Of a stretch of DNA of 64,000 nt, positions 9,268 to 18,222 are shown piece by piece (the stretch's first letter is position 1; each line of letters opens with the position of its first letter). This DNA is from Chitinophaga agrisoli (GTDB lineage Bacteria; Bacteroidota; Bacteroidia; Chitinophagales; Chitinophagaceae): contig NZ_VUOC01000001.1 in NCBI RefSeq assembly GCF_008386695.1, forward strand, positions 656,347 to 720,346. Direction: 5' to 3'. The position numbers were made by a program, and so were the translations under genes. The notes beneath the pieces were generated by a model that ran no database searches, was not told where the DNA came from, and worked only from the letters and a program-made list of their open reading frames with translations.

Positions 9268-9359
9268 ATTACGGATTATCCGTCATAATCCGCAATGCTT
9301 GTTGCAACGTACTTTCGCCGCACCCATGCGCATCCACGGTTATCAGGATAATCCGTAAT
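9268..9359. repeat. Triple ATAATCCGyAAT repeat between adh and sigma gene
   Basis: ATTACGGATTATCC at 9268-9281 is perfectly complementary to 9346-9359, and its first 12 bases also pair with ATAATCCGCAAT at 9285-9296 with one mismatch. Two mutually exclusive hairpins are therefore possible. It is downstream of the alcohol dehydrogenase stop and upstream of the sigma gene on the minus strand, so it could be a terminator, an attenuator or a set of operator half-sites. Confidence 0.55.
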
Positions 9360-9369
9360 GGTGTATGTA

Positions 9370-10416
9370 TTAGCCTTTGAGGGAAGCAATATCTATTACA
9401 AAACGATATCTCACATCGTTCTTGACCATACGTTCGTAGGCGTTATTGATATCCTTAATGTTTATCACCTCTACATCAGATACAATGTTATGCTCCGCGC
9501 AGTAATCAAGCATTTCCTGGGTTTCGCGGATACCGCCGATCATAGAGCCGGCTATGCTGATGCGGTTAGCGATCAGGCTAAAAGGAGGGATCTGGGCGGG
9601 CTCCGGCGGAACGCCTACACAGATCAGCGTACCATTTGTTTTCAGCAGCCGGGTGATGGCGGTAAAATCATGCGGTGCAGATACGGTATCCAGTATGAAA
9701 TCAAACTGGCCGGCGAGACTTTTCATTACTACCGGATTAGAAGTGAGGGCAAAATGGTGTGCGCCCAGGCGTTTGGCATCTGCCTCTTTGGAGGGGGAGC
9801 CGCTCAGCATAGTCACTTCTGCGCCAAAGGACGATGCGAACTTCACGCCCATGTGGCCCAGGCCACCTAAACCTAATACACCTATCTTATGGCCGGGCCC
9901 TACTTTCCAGTGGCGCAGGGGCGACCAGGTGGTAACACCGGCGCAGAGCAGGGGCGCTACAGCTTCCAGTGCTAATTTGGGAGATACCTTCAGGGTATAT
10001 TGCTCATCTACCACTATCTGGGTAGAGTAACCGCCATAGGTAGGCGTTTTGCCATCGCGCTCGTAAGCGTTGTAAGTACCTACCAGATGCGTTAAACAGT
10101 ATTGCTCATCACCAGCTTTACAGTTGGCACATTCCCGGCAGGAATCCACAAAACAACCTATGCCGGCCAGATCGCCCACCTTAAACTGTTTTACATGATC
10201 GCCCACTTTTGTTACACGGCCTACAATTTCGTGGCCGGGTACCATGGGATAGATGGAATTGTTCCATTCGTTACGTGCCTGGTGAAGATCGGAGTGGCAA
10301 ACACCACAATACAGGATCTCCATCTGCACATCGTGCGGACCTGGCTCCCTGCGGTCGAAACTGAAGGGGCCTAACTGATCTGTTGCGTGTTGTACCGCAT
10401 AAGCTTTAGTATTCAT
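9370..10416 (-). CDS. Zinc-dependent alcohol dehydrogenase (YahK/cinnamyl-alcohol type)
   Basis: A 348-residue medium-chain NADP-dependent dehydrogenase acting on aldehydes or primary alcohols. The catalytic zinc motif CGVCHSDLHQARNEW is near residue 37, followed by PGHEIVGRVTKVG. Structural-zinc cysteines are seen in CRECANCKAGDEQYC, and the dinucleotide-binding motif is GLGGLGHMGVKFA. The ATG at 10416 gives MNTKAYAVQHATD, the usual family N-terminus; a 16-residue extension upstream is improbable. The gene stands alone between the sigma gene and a divergent lyase gene. Confidence 0.92.
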   Translation of the reverse strand: MNTKAYAVQHATDQLGPFSFDRREPGPHDVQMEILYCGVCHSDLHQARNEWNNSIYPMVPGHEIVGRVTKVGDHVKQFKVGDLAGIGCFVDSCRECANCKAGDEQYCLTHLVGTYNAYERDGKTPTYGGYSTQIVVDEQYTLKVSPKLALEAVAPLLCAGVTTWSPLRHWKVGPGHKIGVLGLGGLGHMGVKFASSFGAEVTMLSGSPSKEADAKRLGAHHFALTSNPVVMKSLAGQFDFILDTVSAPHDFTAITRLLKTNGTLICVGVPPEPAQIPPFSLIANRISIAGSMIGGIRETQEMLDYCAEHNIVSDVEVINIKDINNAYERMVKNDVRYRFVIDIASLKG

Positions 10417-10593
10417 AGTACGGATTATGTTGGTGTTATAATAATTGCAATGGTGGAAATCCAATCCAGCTTATATGGTATGCGATCCCTTAGTTGCCTA
10501 AGCGTACAAATTTATAGTATTAAGTATGATAGTACAGCGTCTGGCCTTTGCTCTTTTATAAATTAGTAACCTCACCCAAAAAACCCACCCGTT

Positions 10594-12699
10594 ATGAGAA
10601 AAAAATCTATCCTCTTACCCTTTTTGTTACTCCTGCTCCATTCCCCATTATTTGCCCAGAAACAGATGGAGCGGCTTAACCGCGGCGTAGTGGCAGTACG
10701 CAGCAGCGCCGGACAGGTATATATAGGCTGGCGCTTATTTGGCACAGACCCGTCCAATATTGCCTTTAATGTGTACCGGGGATCGGTGAAGGTAAACCCC
10801 ACGCCTATCACCAACTCCACCAACTATGTGGATAATACCACGGCCAATGCTTCCTATACCGTAAGGCCGGTGCTGAACGGGCAGGAGCAGGCCGCTTCTG
10901 AATCCGCTACCGTGTGGGCGCAGCAGTACCTGACCATTCCCATACAGCCACCGGCAGGCGGCACAACACCAGACGGCGTGGCTTATACGTACAATGCCAA
11001 TGACTGCAGCACCGGCGATCTGGATGGGGACGGGCAGTATGATATTGTGCTGAAATGGGACCCGTCCAATTCAAAGGATAATTCCCAAAGCGGTTATACC
11101 GGCAACGTATACCTGGACGCCTATAAACTGAACGGCACGCGTTTGTGGCGCATCGATCTTGGCAGGAATATCCGTGCCGGGGCACATTACACCCAGTTTA
11201 TGGTCTATGACCTGGATGGCGATGGCCGGGCAGAACTAGCCTGCAAAACGGCAGACGGTACCCGGGATGCCGCCGGCGCCGTAATTGGCGACCCTAATGC
11301 GGATTACCGGAACAGCAGCGGTTATGTGCTGAGCGGACCGGAATTCCTGACCATCTTTAACGGTCAGACCGGCCGGATCATGGCCACCACGGATTACCTG
11401 CCCGCCCGCGGCACGGTATCTTCCTGGGGCGATAACTACGGCAACCGGGTAGACCGTTTTATTGCCGCCGTTGCCTACCTGGATGGCGTACGTCCCAGCC
11501 TGATCATGGGCAGGGGCTATTATACCCGGCTGGTACGGGTGGCCTGGGACTGGCGCAACGGGCAGCTTACCCGGCGCTGGACCTTTGACAGCAATACCTC
11601 CGGCAATAATGGCTACGCCGGGCAAGGTAACCACCAGATGACGGTAGGCGATGTGGATGGCGATGGCAAGGACGAGATCTGTAATGGCCCCAGCGCTATC
11701 AACGATAACGGTACCGGCCTGTATGTAAATGGGCTGGGCCATGGAGACGCCCTTCATATGACGGATATGGACCCGGACCGTCCGGGCCAGGAACTCTGGC
11801 AGTGTCATGAAACGCCTTCCCAATACGGCGTTTATGGCTTAGAGTTCCGCGATGCCCGTACCGGGCAACCCCTCTGGGGCGTGCCTGCCACCACAGATGT
11901 AGGCAGGGCCATGGCAGCGGATATTGATCCCCGTTATAAAGGGCTGGAAGTATGGGGCGCCTCTGTAGGCGGTGTGTTTACCTGTAAAGGGGTACAGATC
12001 TCCAGTTCCAAACCTTCTGTAAACTTTGGGATCTGGTGGGATGGCGATCTTTCCCGCGAACTGCTGGACGGCGTTAACCTGGATAAATGGAATTATACCA
12101 GCAATAATACCACCCGGCTGGTGACGTTCTCCAGCTTTGGCGCAGCCTCTAATAACGGTACCAAGGCCAATCCTGGGCTTACAGCCGACCTGCTGGGGGA
12201 CTGGCGGGAAGAAGTGGTTTTGCGCAGCAGCGATAATACCAAACTATTGCTGTTCACCACCGTTATACCCACCTCTACCCGTATCTATACACTGATGCAT
12301 GATCCACAATACCGGGTAGCGGTGGCCTGGCAGAACTCCGCCTATAACCAGCCGCCGCATCCCGGATTTTACCTGGGTACCGGTATGGCAGCACCCCCGT
12401 CCCCCAATATCCTGCTGACGGGCACGCCGACTGGTAATAACTATACGCCGCTGCCGCCGGTAAAATCGCCATTCCCCGCGCAGGCGCCGCCGGTGTATCC
12501 TAATCCTTTTGCGCATACTTTTACTTTAAACGTGAAGGGGGATTTTAACTACGTGATATATGACCAGGCCGGACAGATGATAGAAAAAGGCATGGCTACT
12601 GATCAGAAAACCATGGGCGCGCAACTGGGCAGCGGTATTTATGTGATAAAGGTGGATGGTGGTACTGGTCCGCAAACGTTTAAAGTTATCAAACAGTAA
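10594..12699 (+). CDS. Secreted PL11 rhamnogalacturonan lyase with T9SS sorting domain
   Basis: A 701-residue polysaccharide lyase family 11 enzyme that cleaves the rhamnogalacturonan I backbone of pectin. It has a signal peptide (MRKKSILLPFLLLLLHSPLFA), a fibronectin-like N-terminal domain (QMERLNRGVVAV, GWRLFGTDPSNIAFNVYR) and an eight-bladed propeller catalytic region with calcium-binding DLDGDGQYD, DLDGDGRAE and DVDGDGKDE repeats. From about residue 630 there is a type IX secretion sorting domain (YPNPFAHTFTLNVKG, GSGIYVIKV). It is followed by a terminator and has no SusCD neighbours, so it appears monocistronic. Confidence 0.93.
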   Translation: MRKKSILLPFLLLLLHSPLFAQKQMERLNRGVVAVRSSAGQVYIGWRLFGTDPSNIAFNVYRGSVKVNPTPITNSTNYVDNTTANASYTVRPVLNGQEQAASESATVWAQQYLTIPIQPPAGGTTPDGVAYTYNANDCSTGDLDGDGQYDIVLKWDPSNSKDNSQSGYTGNVYLDAYKLNGTRLWRIDLGRNIRAGAHYTQFMVYDLDGDGRAELACKTADGTRDAAGAVIGDPNADYRNSSGYVLSGPEFLTIFNGQTGRIMATTDYLPARGTVSSWGDNYGNRVDRFIAAVAYLDGVRPSLIMGRGYYTRLVRVAWDWRNGQLTRRWTFDSNTSGNNGYAGQGNHQMTVGDVDGDGKDEICNGPSAINDNGTGLYVNGLGHGDALHMTDMDPDRPGQELWQCHETPSQYGVYGLEFRDARTGQPLWGVPATTDVGRAMAADIDPRYKGLEVWGASVGGVFTCKGVQISSSKPSVNFGIWWDGDLSRELLDGVNLDKWNYTSNNTTRLVTFSSFGAASNNGTKANPGLTADLLGDWREEVVLRSSDNTKLLLFTTVIPTSTRIYTLMHDPQYRVAVAWQNSAYNQPPHPGFYLGTGMAAPPSPNILLTGTPTGNNYTPLPPVKSPFPAQAPPVYPNPFAHTFTLNVKGDFNYVIYDQAGQMIEKGMATDQKTMGAQLGSGIYVIKVDGGTGPQTFKVIKQ

Positions 12700-12743
12700 T
12701 GTTTTAGGCCTGATGCTACGCTACCCTTGATCCTTTTAATAAC

Positions 12744-12778
12744 AGCGCCTCCAAAAGTACCTGACTTTTGGAGGCGCT
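12744..12778 (+). terminator. Terminator after PL11 lyase
   Basis: Perfect 15-bp stem AGCGCCTCCAAAAGT / ACTTTTGGAGGCGCT with a 5-base loop, 45 bases after the lyase stop codon. The following U-run is weak, but the stem is very strong. Confidence 0.7.
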
Positions 12779-12786
12779 TCTGGTTA

Positions 12787-12815
12787 TTGTGAGTGTGAAC
12801 GTTTTTGTATCTTTG
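12787..12815 (+). promoter_or_regulatory. Bacteroidetes-type promoter for the P-loop ATPase gene
   Basis: TTG at 12787-12789 and TATCTTTG (consensus TAnnTTTG) at 12808-12815, 18 bases apart. It lies 52 bases before the ATG at 12868. Confidence 0.6.
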
Positions 12816-12867
12816 CATCACACCTCTCTATTCCCTTCTTTATTATTTCACTTAAACTTTATTGCTG

Positions 12868-13446
12868 ATGACTGACACAAGTATTTTGTGCAAGCCACAC
12901 TATTTTATACTTACAGGTGGCCCCGGCGCTGGTAAAACCACTGTAAAAACGGCACTGGAGCAAAAAGGATATACCTGCGTACCGGAAGTAGCGCGGCAGA
13001 TCATCCGGGAGCAGGAAGCTACCGGCGGTAATGCAGTTCCCTGGAAGGATATGGAGGCTTATACACGCCTGATGCAGGAGCAATCTATTGCTACGTTTTA
13101 TACGGGACCTTCTGCTGATAATGGTAGCTGTTTTTATGACCGGGGCATAGCGGATGTGATCTGCCACGCCCGGTTGAACAGGCTGCCGGTGGATGATGCT
13201 TTACATACGGCAGCGCTGCAATGCCGCTATAATGAACATGTGTTTATGTTCCCGCCGTGGGAAGAGATATATTGCACGGATGCGGAAAGGAAACAAACCT
13301 ATGCGGAAGCAGTGACTACTTATAATGTGTTATGTGCTATTTACCGGGAGTATGGTTATACATTGATTGAGGCGCCTAAAGTGCCGGTGATGGAGCGGGT
13401 GGGGTTTGTATTGGAATACCTGGAGGCTATCACAAAGAAAGCATAA
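12868..13446 (+). CDS. P-loop ATPase/kinase (AAA_28, NadR-kinase-like)
   Basis: A 192-residue nucleotide-binding protein of the AAA_28 type, related to the kinase domain seen in NadR-like proteins. Walker A GGPGAGKTT is at about residues 17-25, and a conserved acidic/arginine motif YDRGIADV is near 89-96. No substrate can be named from sequence. The ATG at 12868 was chosen over a TTG six bases upstream. It is a single gene with its own promoter and ends opposite the tldE-like gene across a shared terminator. Confidence 0.75.
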   Translation: MTDTSILCKPHYFILTGGPGAGKTTVKTALEQKGYTCVPEVARQIIREQEATGGNAVPWKDMEAYTRLMQEQSIATFYTGPSADNGSCFYDRGIADVICHARLNRLPVDDALHTAALQCRYNEHVFMFPPWEEIYCTDAERKQTYAEAVTTYNVLCAIYREYGYTLIEAPKVPVMERVGFVLEYLEAITKKA

Positions 13447-13450
13447 AAAA

Positions 13451-13474
13451 ATCCCACCGGGTTAGCGGTGGGAT
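13451..13474 (-). terminator. Terminator shared by convergent ATPase and TldE genes
   Basis: Nine-bp stem ATCCCACCG / CGGTGGGAT with a 6-base loop. An A-run on the plus strand just before it gives a U-run after the stem for minus-strand transcripts, so it mainly ends the tldD-tldE transcript. Confidence 0.7.
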
Positions 13475-13495
13475 CTGTATAGACCATATATATTT

Positions 13496-14830
13496 TTACA
13501 CCGCGTCTGACAAAGACGTAAAGGTGAAGTCCCGCAGTTTCATGGGCGGGATCAGGTAGCTCCGGTAAGATTCTACGCTGATGGTCCTTTCCGGTTTACC
13601 CAGGGCTTCTACGTTATTAAGCATGATCACCGGGCTTTCGTTGAAACGGAAGTTCTTGATCGGGTGTTTGATAACGCCGTTCTCGATATAGAAAGTCCCG
13701 TCGCGGGTAAGGCCGGTCAGCAACAGCGTTTGAGGGTCCACCATACGGATATACCACAGGCGGGATACCAGGATACCTCTTTCTGTGCTCTTGATCAGTT
13801 CTTCGAGGGAGGCGTTACCACCTTCCATAATAATATTGCCGGGAGGCGCTACCGGTTTTACCCCTTTCTGCTGCGCCCAGTAGCGGGAATAGCTTAGATT
13901 TTTCACTACGCCTTTTTCTATCCAGTTGATCTTATCCTGCGGTTCGCCGTTGTTGTTCCAGGTAGCGGAGGGCAGTTCCGGGTGAAAGGGATCTGAGTAG
14001 ATGGTCACTTTATCATCCATGAGCTGTTCGCCCAGGCGGTTGCCGCCTCCGGGTTTGCTCATAAAACTGCGGCCTTCGTCTGCATTACGGGCATCCAGCG
14101 CGCGGAACATGTTCTCCATCATATAGGCAGCCGCTACCGGCTCCAGTATCACGGTATATTTACCCGGTTCTATGGCCTTTGCATTGGCGGAGCCATTGGC
14201 TTTGGAGGCCGCGATCTGCGTAGCTGTATGGGTATCCAGCTTGCTTATATCATTATACCCACGGGCCGCATAACCGGAGCCGGTGCCGGCCTGGTTACGG
14301 GTGGTGATGCTGAAGATCACATCCGTATCCGTATTATAGGCAAACAAGCCTTTGGAGTTCATGAGGGCATCAAAGCTGGTGGTATTTTCCAGGAAACCGG
14401 CTGCTTCCAGTTTGGCTTCTTTAGACACCTGTATGCTTTTGGCTACGGCCTCTGCCCGGGTATCGGGCGTAATAGCAGCGGTACCGGGTACGTACGTGAT
14501 ACTTTCCTTAAAGGTCTGCGGGCCAGGCAGGGGCATGTACTCCGGGTCTTCCGGGGCCAGCTGCGCCAGCTCTTCCGCGCGGCGTACTGCTTTTTCCAGG
14601 GAGGCGTCATCAAATTCGTTGATGGTAGTGGAGCCGGTACGTTTGCCAAAGGTAGCGCTAACGGTAAGCGTAAGGGTGCTTACATCGCCGGCTGTAGACA
14701 CCGCGTTGCGGGCGTAGCGGATATTACCGCCTTCGCGGCCGGCGAGGCTGGCCTCGCACTCATCCGCTTTTGAAAAGCCCAGCACTTTTTTGAGCAGTGC
14801 CTGTGCTTCTTCTTTTTTTAGTATTGCCAT
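13496..14830 (-). CDS. TldD/PmbA family protein, TldE-like subunit
   Basis: A 444-residue member of the TldD/PmbA (U62) family corresponding to the subunit without metal-binding residues: no HExxxH motif is present. Family segments include AREGGNIRYARNAVST (near residue 30; sequence reads GREGGNIRYARNAVST) and the C-terminal PIKNFRFNESPVIMLNNVEALG. In the characterised E. coli pair TldE forms a heterodimer with TldD that cleaves unfolded peptides and matures microcin B17. It lies 11 bases downstream of tldD, indicating co-translation. Confidence 0.88.
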   Translation of the reverse strand: MAILKKEEAQALLKKVLGFSKADECEASLAGREGGNIRYARNAVSTAGDVSTLTLTVSATFGKRTGSTTINEFDDASLEKAVRRAEELAQLAPEDPEYMPLPGPQTFKESITYVPGTAAITPDTRAEAVAKSIQVSKEAKLEAAGFLENTTSFDALMNSKGLFAYNTDTDVIFSITTRNQAGTGSGYAARGYNDISKLDTHTATQIAASKANGSANAKAIEPGKYTVILEPVAAAYMMENMFRALDARNADEGRSFMSKPGGGNRLGEQLMDDKVTIYSDPFHPELPSATWNNNGEPQDKINWIEKGVVKNLSYSRYWAQQKGVKPVAPPGNIIMEGGNASLEELIKSTERGILVSRLWYIRMVDPQTLLLTGLTRDGTFYIENGVIKHPIKNFRFNESPVIMLNNVEALGKPERTISVESYRSYLIPPMKLRDFTFTSLSDAV

Positions 14831-14841
14831 GGTAGGATCAA

Positions 14842-16479
14842 TCAGATTTTTCTTGCTGTGTTAATAACATTTACACCATTAAAGCGGGTAGTGGCGCTGC
14901 CGTGCGATACCGCATTGGACTGCCCGGGCTGGCCCTTGCCATCATTAAATGCGCCGCCTAAGCGGTAATCGCTTTTATCCGCAATGGCGGTGCAGGAGTT
15001 CCAGAATTCCTGCGTATTAGCCTGGTAAGCCACATCCTTGAGCATGCCGGCAATCTTGCCATCCTTTATTTCGTAGAACAGCTGTCCGCCAAACTGGAAA
15101 TTGTAACGTTGCTGATCTATGGAGAAGGAACCATCCCCTATGATGTAGATACCTTTCTCTACATTTTTGATCATGTTATCTACGCTCAGGGGTGTTGCAC
15201 CGGGCTTCAGGGATACGTTGGGCATACGCTGGAACTGCACATCTTCCCAGCTTTGGGCATAACAGCAACCCTGTGATTCGTTGAGGCCAATGATATGGGC
15301 CTGGTCGCGGATGGCCTGGTAGTTTACCAGCACACCGTCTTTTATAAGATCCCATTCTTTACATTTCACGCCTTCATCATCATAGCCCACGGCGCCCAGG
15401 GAGCCGGGTTGCAGCTTATCTGCCACGATGTTCACCAGTTTGCTGCCAAACTGGAAATTCTTAGACTTCCATTTATCCAGCGTAAGGAAGCTGGTGCCGG
15501 CATAGTTGGCTTCGTAGCCCAGCACGCGGTCCAGTTCTGTGGGGTGGGCCACCGATTCGTGGATGGTGAGCCAGAGATGGGAAGGGTCCAGCACCAGGTC
15601 ATATTTGCCTGGCTCTACGGATTTGGCCTTTATTTTCTGGTTTACGTTATCGGTAGCGTGTTTAATATCCTCCAGTATATCGTAGCGGTTCTTATAGCGG
15701 GTTACCACGCCGGCTACTTTACTGTCTGCAGATGGGGTAAGGTATTCATAACCCATACCCACGGGGGAGCTGAGGGAGCGCCTGGTCTCAAATTTACCGC
15801 TGGCCTTATCTATTTTGGTCACGGTAAAGAAGGGGTACAGGCGGTGTATGTCCTGATCGATATAAGAGCCGTCTGTAGAAGCAAAGAATTTTTGCTCATT
15901 TACGGCCAGTATAGCGGAGTTTACAAAATTAGCGCCACCCTGCAGGGCGGTATTATTCACCTGCAGCAACAGATCTACCTTATCTTTTACCGGGATGGCA
16001 AAAGCGTTCTGTTCGATGGGGGTTTTCCAGTTAACATCGCCATAGCCTTTTTGCGGCGCCAGCTGCACGGGCTCCGTCATTATTTTGGCGTTGGCTTTGG
16101 CTACTGCTACCGCTCTTTCCGCCGTCTTAACAATATCTTCCTTCGTTACGCGGTTAGAGGCGGCAAAGCCCCAGCTACCGTTGGCAATAACGCGGACGCC
16201 TATACCAAAGGATTCTGTGTTGGAAATGCCCTGTACCCTTTTTTCGCGGGTAATGATAAACTGGTTCAGGTAGCGGCCGATCCTTACATCGGCATAGGTA
16301 GCGCCTTTGGCGCGTGCTGCCGCCAAGGCAATATCAGCCAGCTGTTTTTTTACGGCAACATCCATCCCATCTACCAGCGCCTGGGCCGGGTCAATGATAT
16401 TGCCGGCCAGCAGTGAGCCGGGCAACATTATCGCGCCAAGGCTCATGGCTGAAAGCTGAAGAAAATCTTTTCTGTTCAA
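14842..16479 (-). CDS. TldD family metalloprotease, exported
   Basis: A 545-residue zinc peptidase of the TldD family. The catalytic motif HESVAH (HExxxH) is near residue 308 in LTIHESVAHPTELDRVLGYEANYAG (split by eye; key residues H, E, H). Unlike cytosolic E. coli TldD it has an N-terminal leader MNRKDFLQLSAMSLGAIML, resembling a twin-arginine signal with Arg-Lys instead of Arg-Arg, so it may work in the periplasm. TldE follows after 11 bases. The upstream genes on the same strand form the MoxR/BatA-type cluster. Confidence 0.9.
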   Translation of the reverse strand: MNRKDFLQLSAMSLGAIMLPGSLLAGNIIDPAQALVDGMDVAVKKQLADIALAAARAKGATYADVRIGRYLNQFIITREKRVQGISNTESFGIGVRVIANGSWGFAASNRVTKEDIVKTAERAVAVAKANAKIMTEPVQLAPQKGYGDVNWKTPIEQNAFAIPVKDKVDLLLQVNNTALQGGANFVNSAILAVNEQKFFASTDGSYIDQDIHRLYPFFTVTKIDKASGKFETRRSLSSPVGMGYEYLTPSADSKVAGVVTRYKNRYDILEDIKHATDNVNQKIKAKSVEPGKYDLVLDPSHLWLTIHESVAHPTELDRVLGYEANYAGTSFLTLDKWKSKNFQFGSKLVNIVADKLQPGSLGAVGYDDEGVKCKEWDLIKDGVLVNYQAIRDQAHIIGLNESQGCCYAQSWEDVQFQRMPNVSLKPGATPLSVDNMIKNVEKGIYIIGDGSFSIDQQRYNFQFGGQLFYEIKDGKIAGMLKDVAYQANTQEFWNSCTAIADKSDYRLGGAFNDGKGQPGQSNAVSHGSATTRFNGVNVINTARKI

Positions 16480-16592
16480 TGCGTAGCCCTCCTTAAAATT
16501 TAAGTGATAAAATGCGGTTTAGATTTTGGTTATTTCAGATGCTATCATGTCTTACTGACACAAATGAAAGTTATATAATTCCAGTAACTATA

Positions 16593-18149
16593 TCACACCG
16601 TCAGACCCATTTTTTCCTCCACCCATAAAAATGCTGCTGCCAGTATGAAGGCCAGGACAAAATAAATTTTAGGCAGGGGCATAGCGGTTGCCTGCGGCCC
16701 TATTGCAGCTTTGCTGTCCTGGCCCTGGTTTTCCAGGGTAGCGATTGCCGGCCAGTCATTTGGTTCAAATGCATACCACCAGCTGGTATCCCCGGGTGCG
16801 GCCACGGCGGCCTGCCAGCCGGCGCGGGTTGGCCAGTAGGTACCCTGCCAGCGGAAAGCCAGCGTGCCATCCTGTGCCAGGCTAAGCGGCGCGCCATTTA
16901 CGGTGGCCGGGGGCGATGGCATGGCTGTTTCCAGGTAGAGCTGCACGGGCATATTTACCCTGGGCAGGGCAGTACCTATATGCCATTGAATGGATTGTGG
17001 CAATGGGCGGGCGGCTTTTTGCAGCAATAAGGACCAGATGGTTTCATAAACCTGGCGATTGCCGCTCAGTAGCCAGGTATAGCTATTCCGCAGGGTGGTA
17101 TTTACGAGCCGGCCGGCGCCATATACGCCGGCGGCGGCCATTGTATGCTGTTGGGCATCCCAAACCAGGGCCTGGGTACCGGGCAAGGGTTGTATGTATA
17201 CCGGCGCTTCCATTTGCAGTGCGCCGGCTGACCCACTGGCGGTTTGCAGGGAAACGGCGCGTTCGCTTTTATCTGCTGCGGCGGTGAGGGGAAACGGTTG
17301 GTTATAAAAGGTACGGCCGCCGGCGCTGCTATCTGCTTTTATAATAAGGCCCAGGCCTTTCTCTGCTACCTGTGTGCGTATACTGCCCAGCTCTGTGCTG
17401 TTTAAAGCTGCCCGGTCGCTGATCAGGAGGTCAAAGGCGGATAGTAATGCGGGTGTGATATGGTCCAACTGGAAGCGGGCGGTATCCAGGAAAGTATAGC
17501 TGTATTTGTTTTTGCTGATGGCGGTACGCATGGCGACCATATTACCATGCTGCCCCAGCCAGCTGGCCAGGAACCTGTTCTCAAAGTCTGGGGCGGATGC
17601 CAGTATTAATATTTTTAAAGGGCGAAGAGGCAACACGACTACTGGAATGGGGGCTTTTTCAAGGGTGTCTTGGGCTGATTTTCGTGGTTGTACTGGTTGT
17701 GCTACGGCGGATAACAGGTAGGTAGCGCGGCCAGTGTGGCGGGGGCGGGTATTAAGCGTAAAAGGCAACTGTTGTCCGGCGGGGATGGTGATGGAATCCA
17801 GGTGTTCGTTAAAGCCGCTTAGTAATAGTTGTACCGGGTTGGCGCTGCTGTTATTATAACGCCCTTGCAGTTGCAGCGGCTCACCCGCATGCAGTTGTTG
17901 GGGCCAGTAGATGGCTTGTATGCCAGGTGGTGGTTGTACAGTGATCCGGGAGATTGGTTTATTGGCGGGCGGTTCCTGACGGATAGCGCGTTTTAATGGC
18001 AGTGCGATACAGGCCAGGCTGGCCACTGCTATTACGGATGCCAGCAGCCGGGCGGCGAGGCGCCGGCGGTTGGGTCTTTTTACTTCTTTCCAGCATAAAA
18101 AAGCCAGCAATAATAAAGAGGGCACTATTATGTAGATCCAGGGCATCAT
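16593..18149 (-). CDS. Membrane protein of MoxR/BatA cluster, unknown function
   Basis: A 518-residue protein not assigned to a named family. Two N-terminal membrane helices (about residues 3-17 and 33-52) and one near the C-terminus (KIYFVLAFILAAAFLWVEEKMG) enclose a large extracytoplasmic region. The layout resembles BatA-type proteins: a middle segment, PLKILILASAPDFENRFLASWL, looks like a Rossmann-type or glutamine-amidotransferase-like domain. It is the fifth gene of the cluster, downstream of the DUF4175-like gene after 73 bases. It probably works with the neighbouring vWA-like proteins. Confidence 0.65.
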   Translation of the reverse strand: MMPWIYIIVPSLLLLAFLCWKEVKRPNRRRLAARLLASVIAVASLACIALPLKRAIRQEPPANKPISRITVQPPPGIQAIYWPQQLHAGEPLQLQGRYNNSSANPVQLLLSGFNEHLDSITIPAGQQLPFTLNTRPRHTGRATYLLSAVAQPVQPRKSAQDTLEKAPIPVVVLPLRPLKILILASAPDFENRFLASWLGQHGNMVAMRTAISKNKYSYTFLDTARFQLDHITPALLSAFDLLISDRAALNSTELGSIRTQVAEKGLGLIIKADSSAGGRTFYNQPFPLTAAADKSERAVSLQTASGSAGALQMEAPVYIQPLPGTQALVWDAQQHTMAAAGVYGAGRLVNTTLRNSYTWLLSGNRQVYETIWSLLLQKAARPLPQSIQWHIGTALPRVNMPVQLYLETAMPSPPATVNGAPLSLAQDGTLAFRWQGTYWPTRAGWQAAVAAPGDTSWWYAFEPNDWPAIATLENQGQDSKAAIGPQATAMPLPKIYFVLAFILAAAFLWVEEKMGLTV

Positions 18150-18154
18150 GCTTA

Positions 18155-18217
18155 TTAATGCTGGTTCAGGTTCATGAAATAGTATAGTTGCGTGGCGGTA
18201 GTAGTATTGTGCGTCAT
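18155..18217 (-). pseudogene. Duplicated C-terminal tail fragment of the upstream gene
   Basis: The 73-base gap contains a 20-codon frame starting ATG and ending YYFMNLNQH plus stop, nearly identical to the last residues (QYFMNLNQP) of the gene at 18223-20400. The shared bases GGTTCAGGTTCAT appear in both places on the plus strand (about 18163-18175 and 18231-18243). This looks like a local tail duplication, though a translated micro-ORF cannot be excluded. Confidence 0.45.
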
Positions 18218-18222
18218 GATGT

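Noticed and set aside
9358-9870. 170-codon plus-strand frame over the alcohol dehydrogenase gene
   Set aside because: Shadow of the dehydrogenase; product is not recognisable.
15295-16416. 373-codon open frame opposite tldD
   Set aside because: TldD in the other strand is a full-length recognised protein; the antisense frame has no family features.
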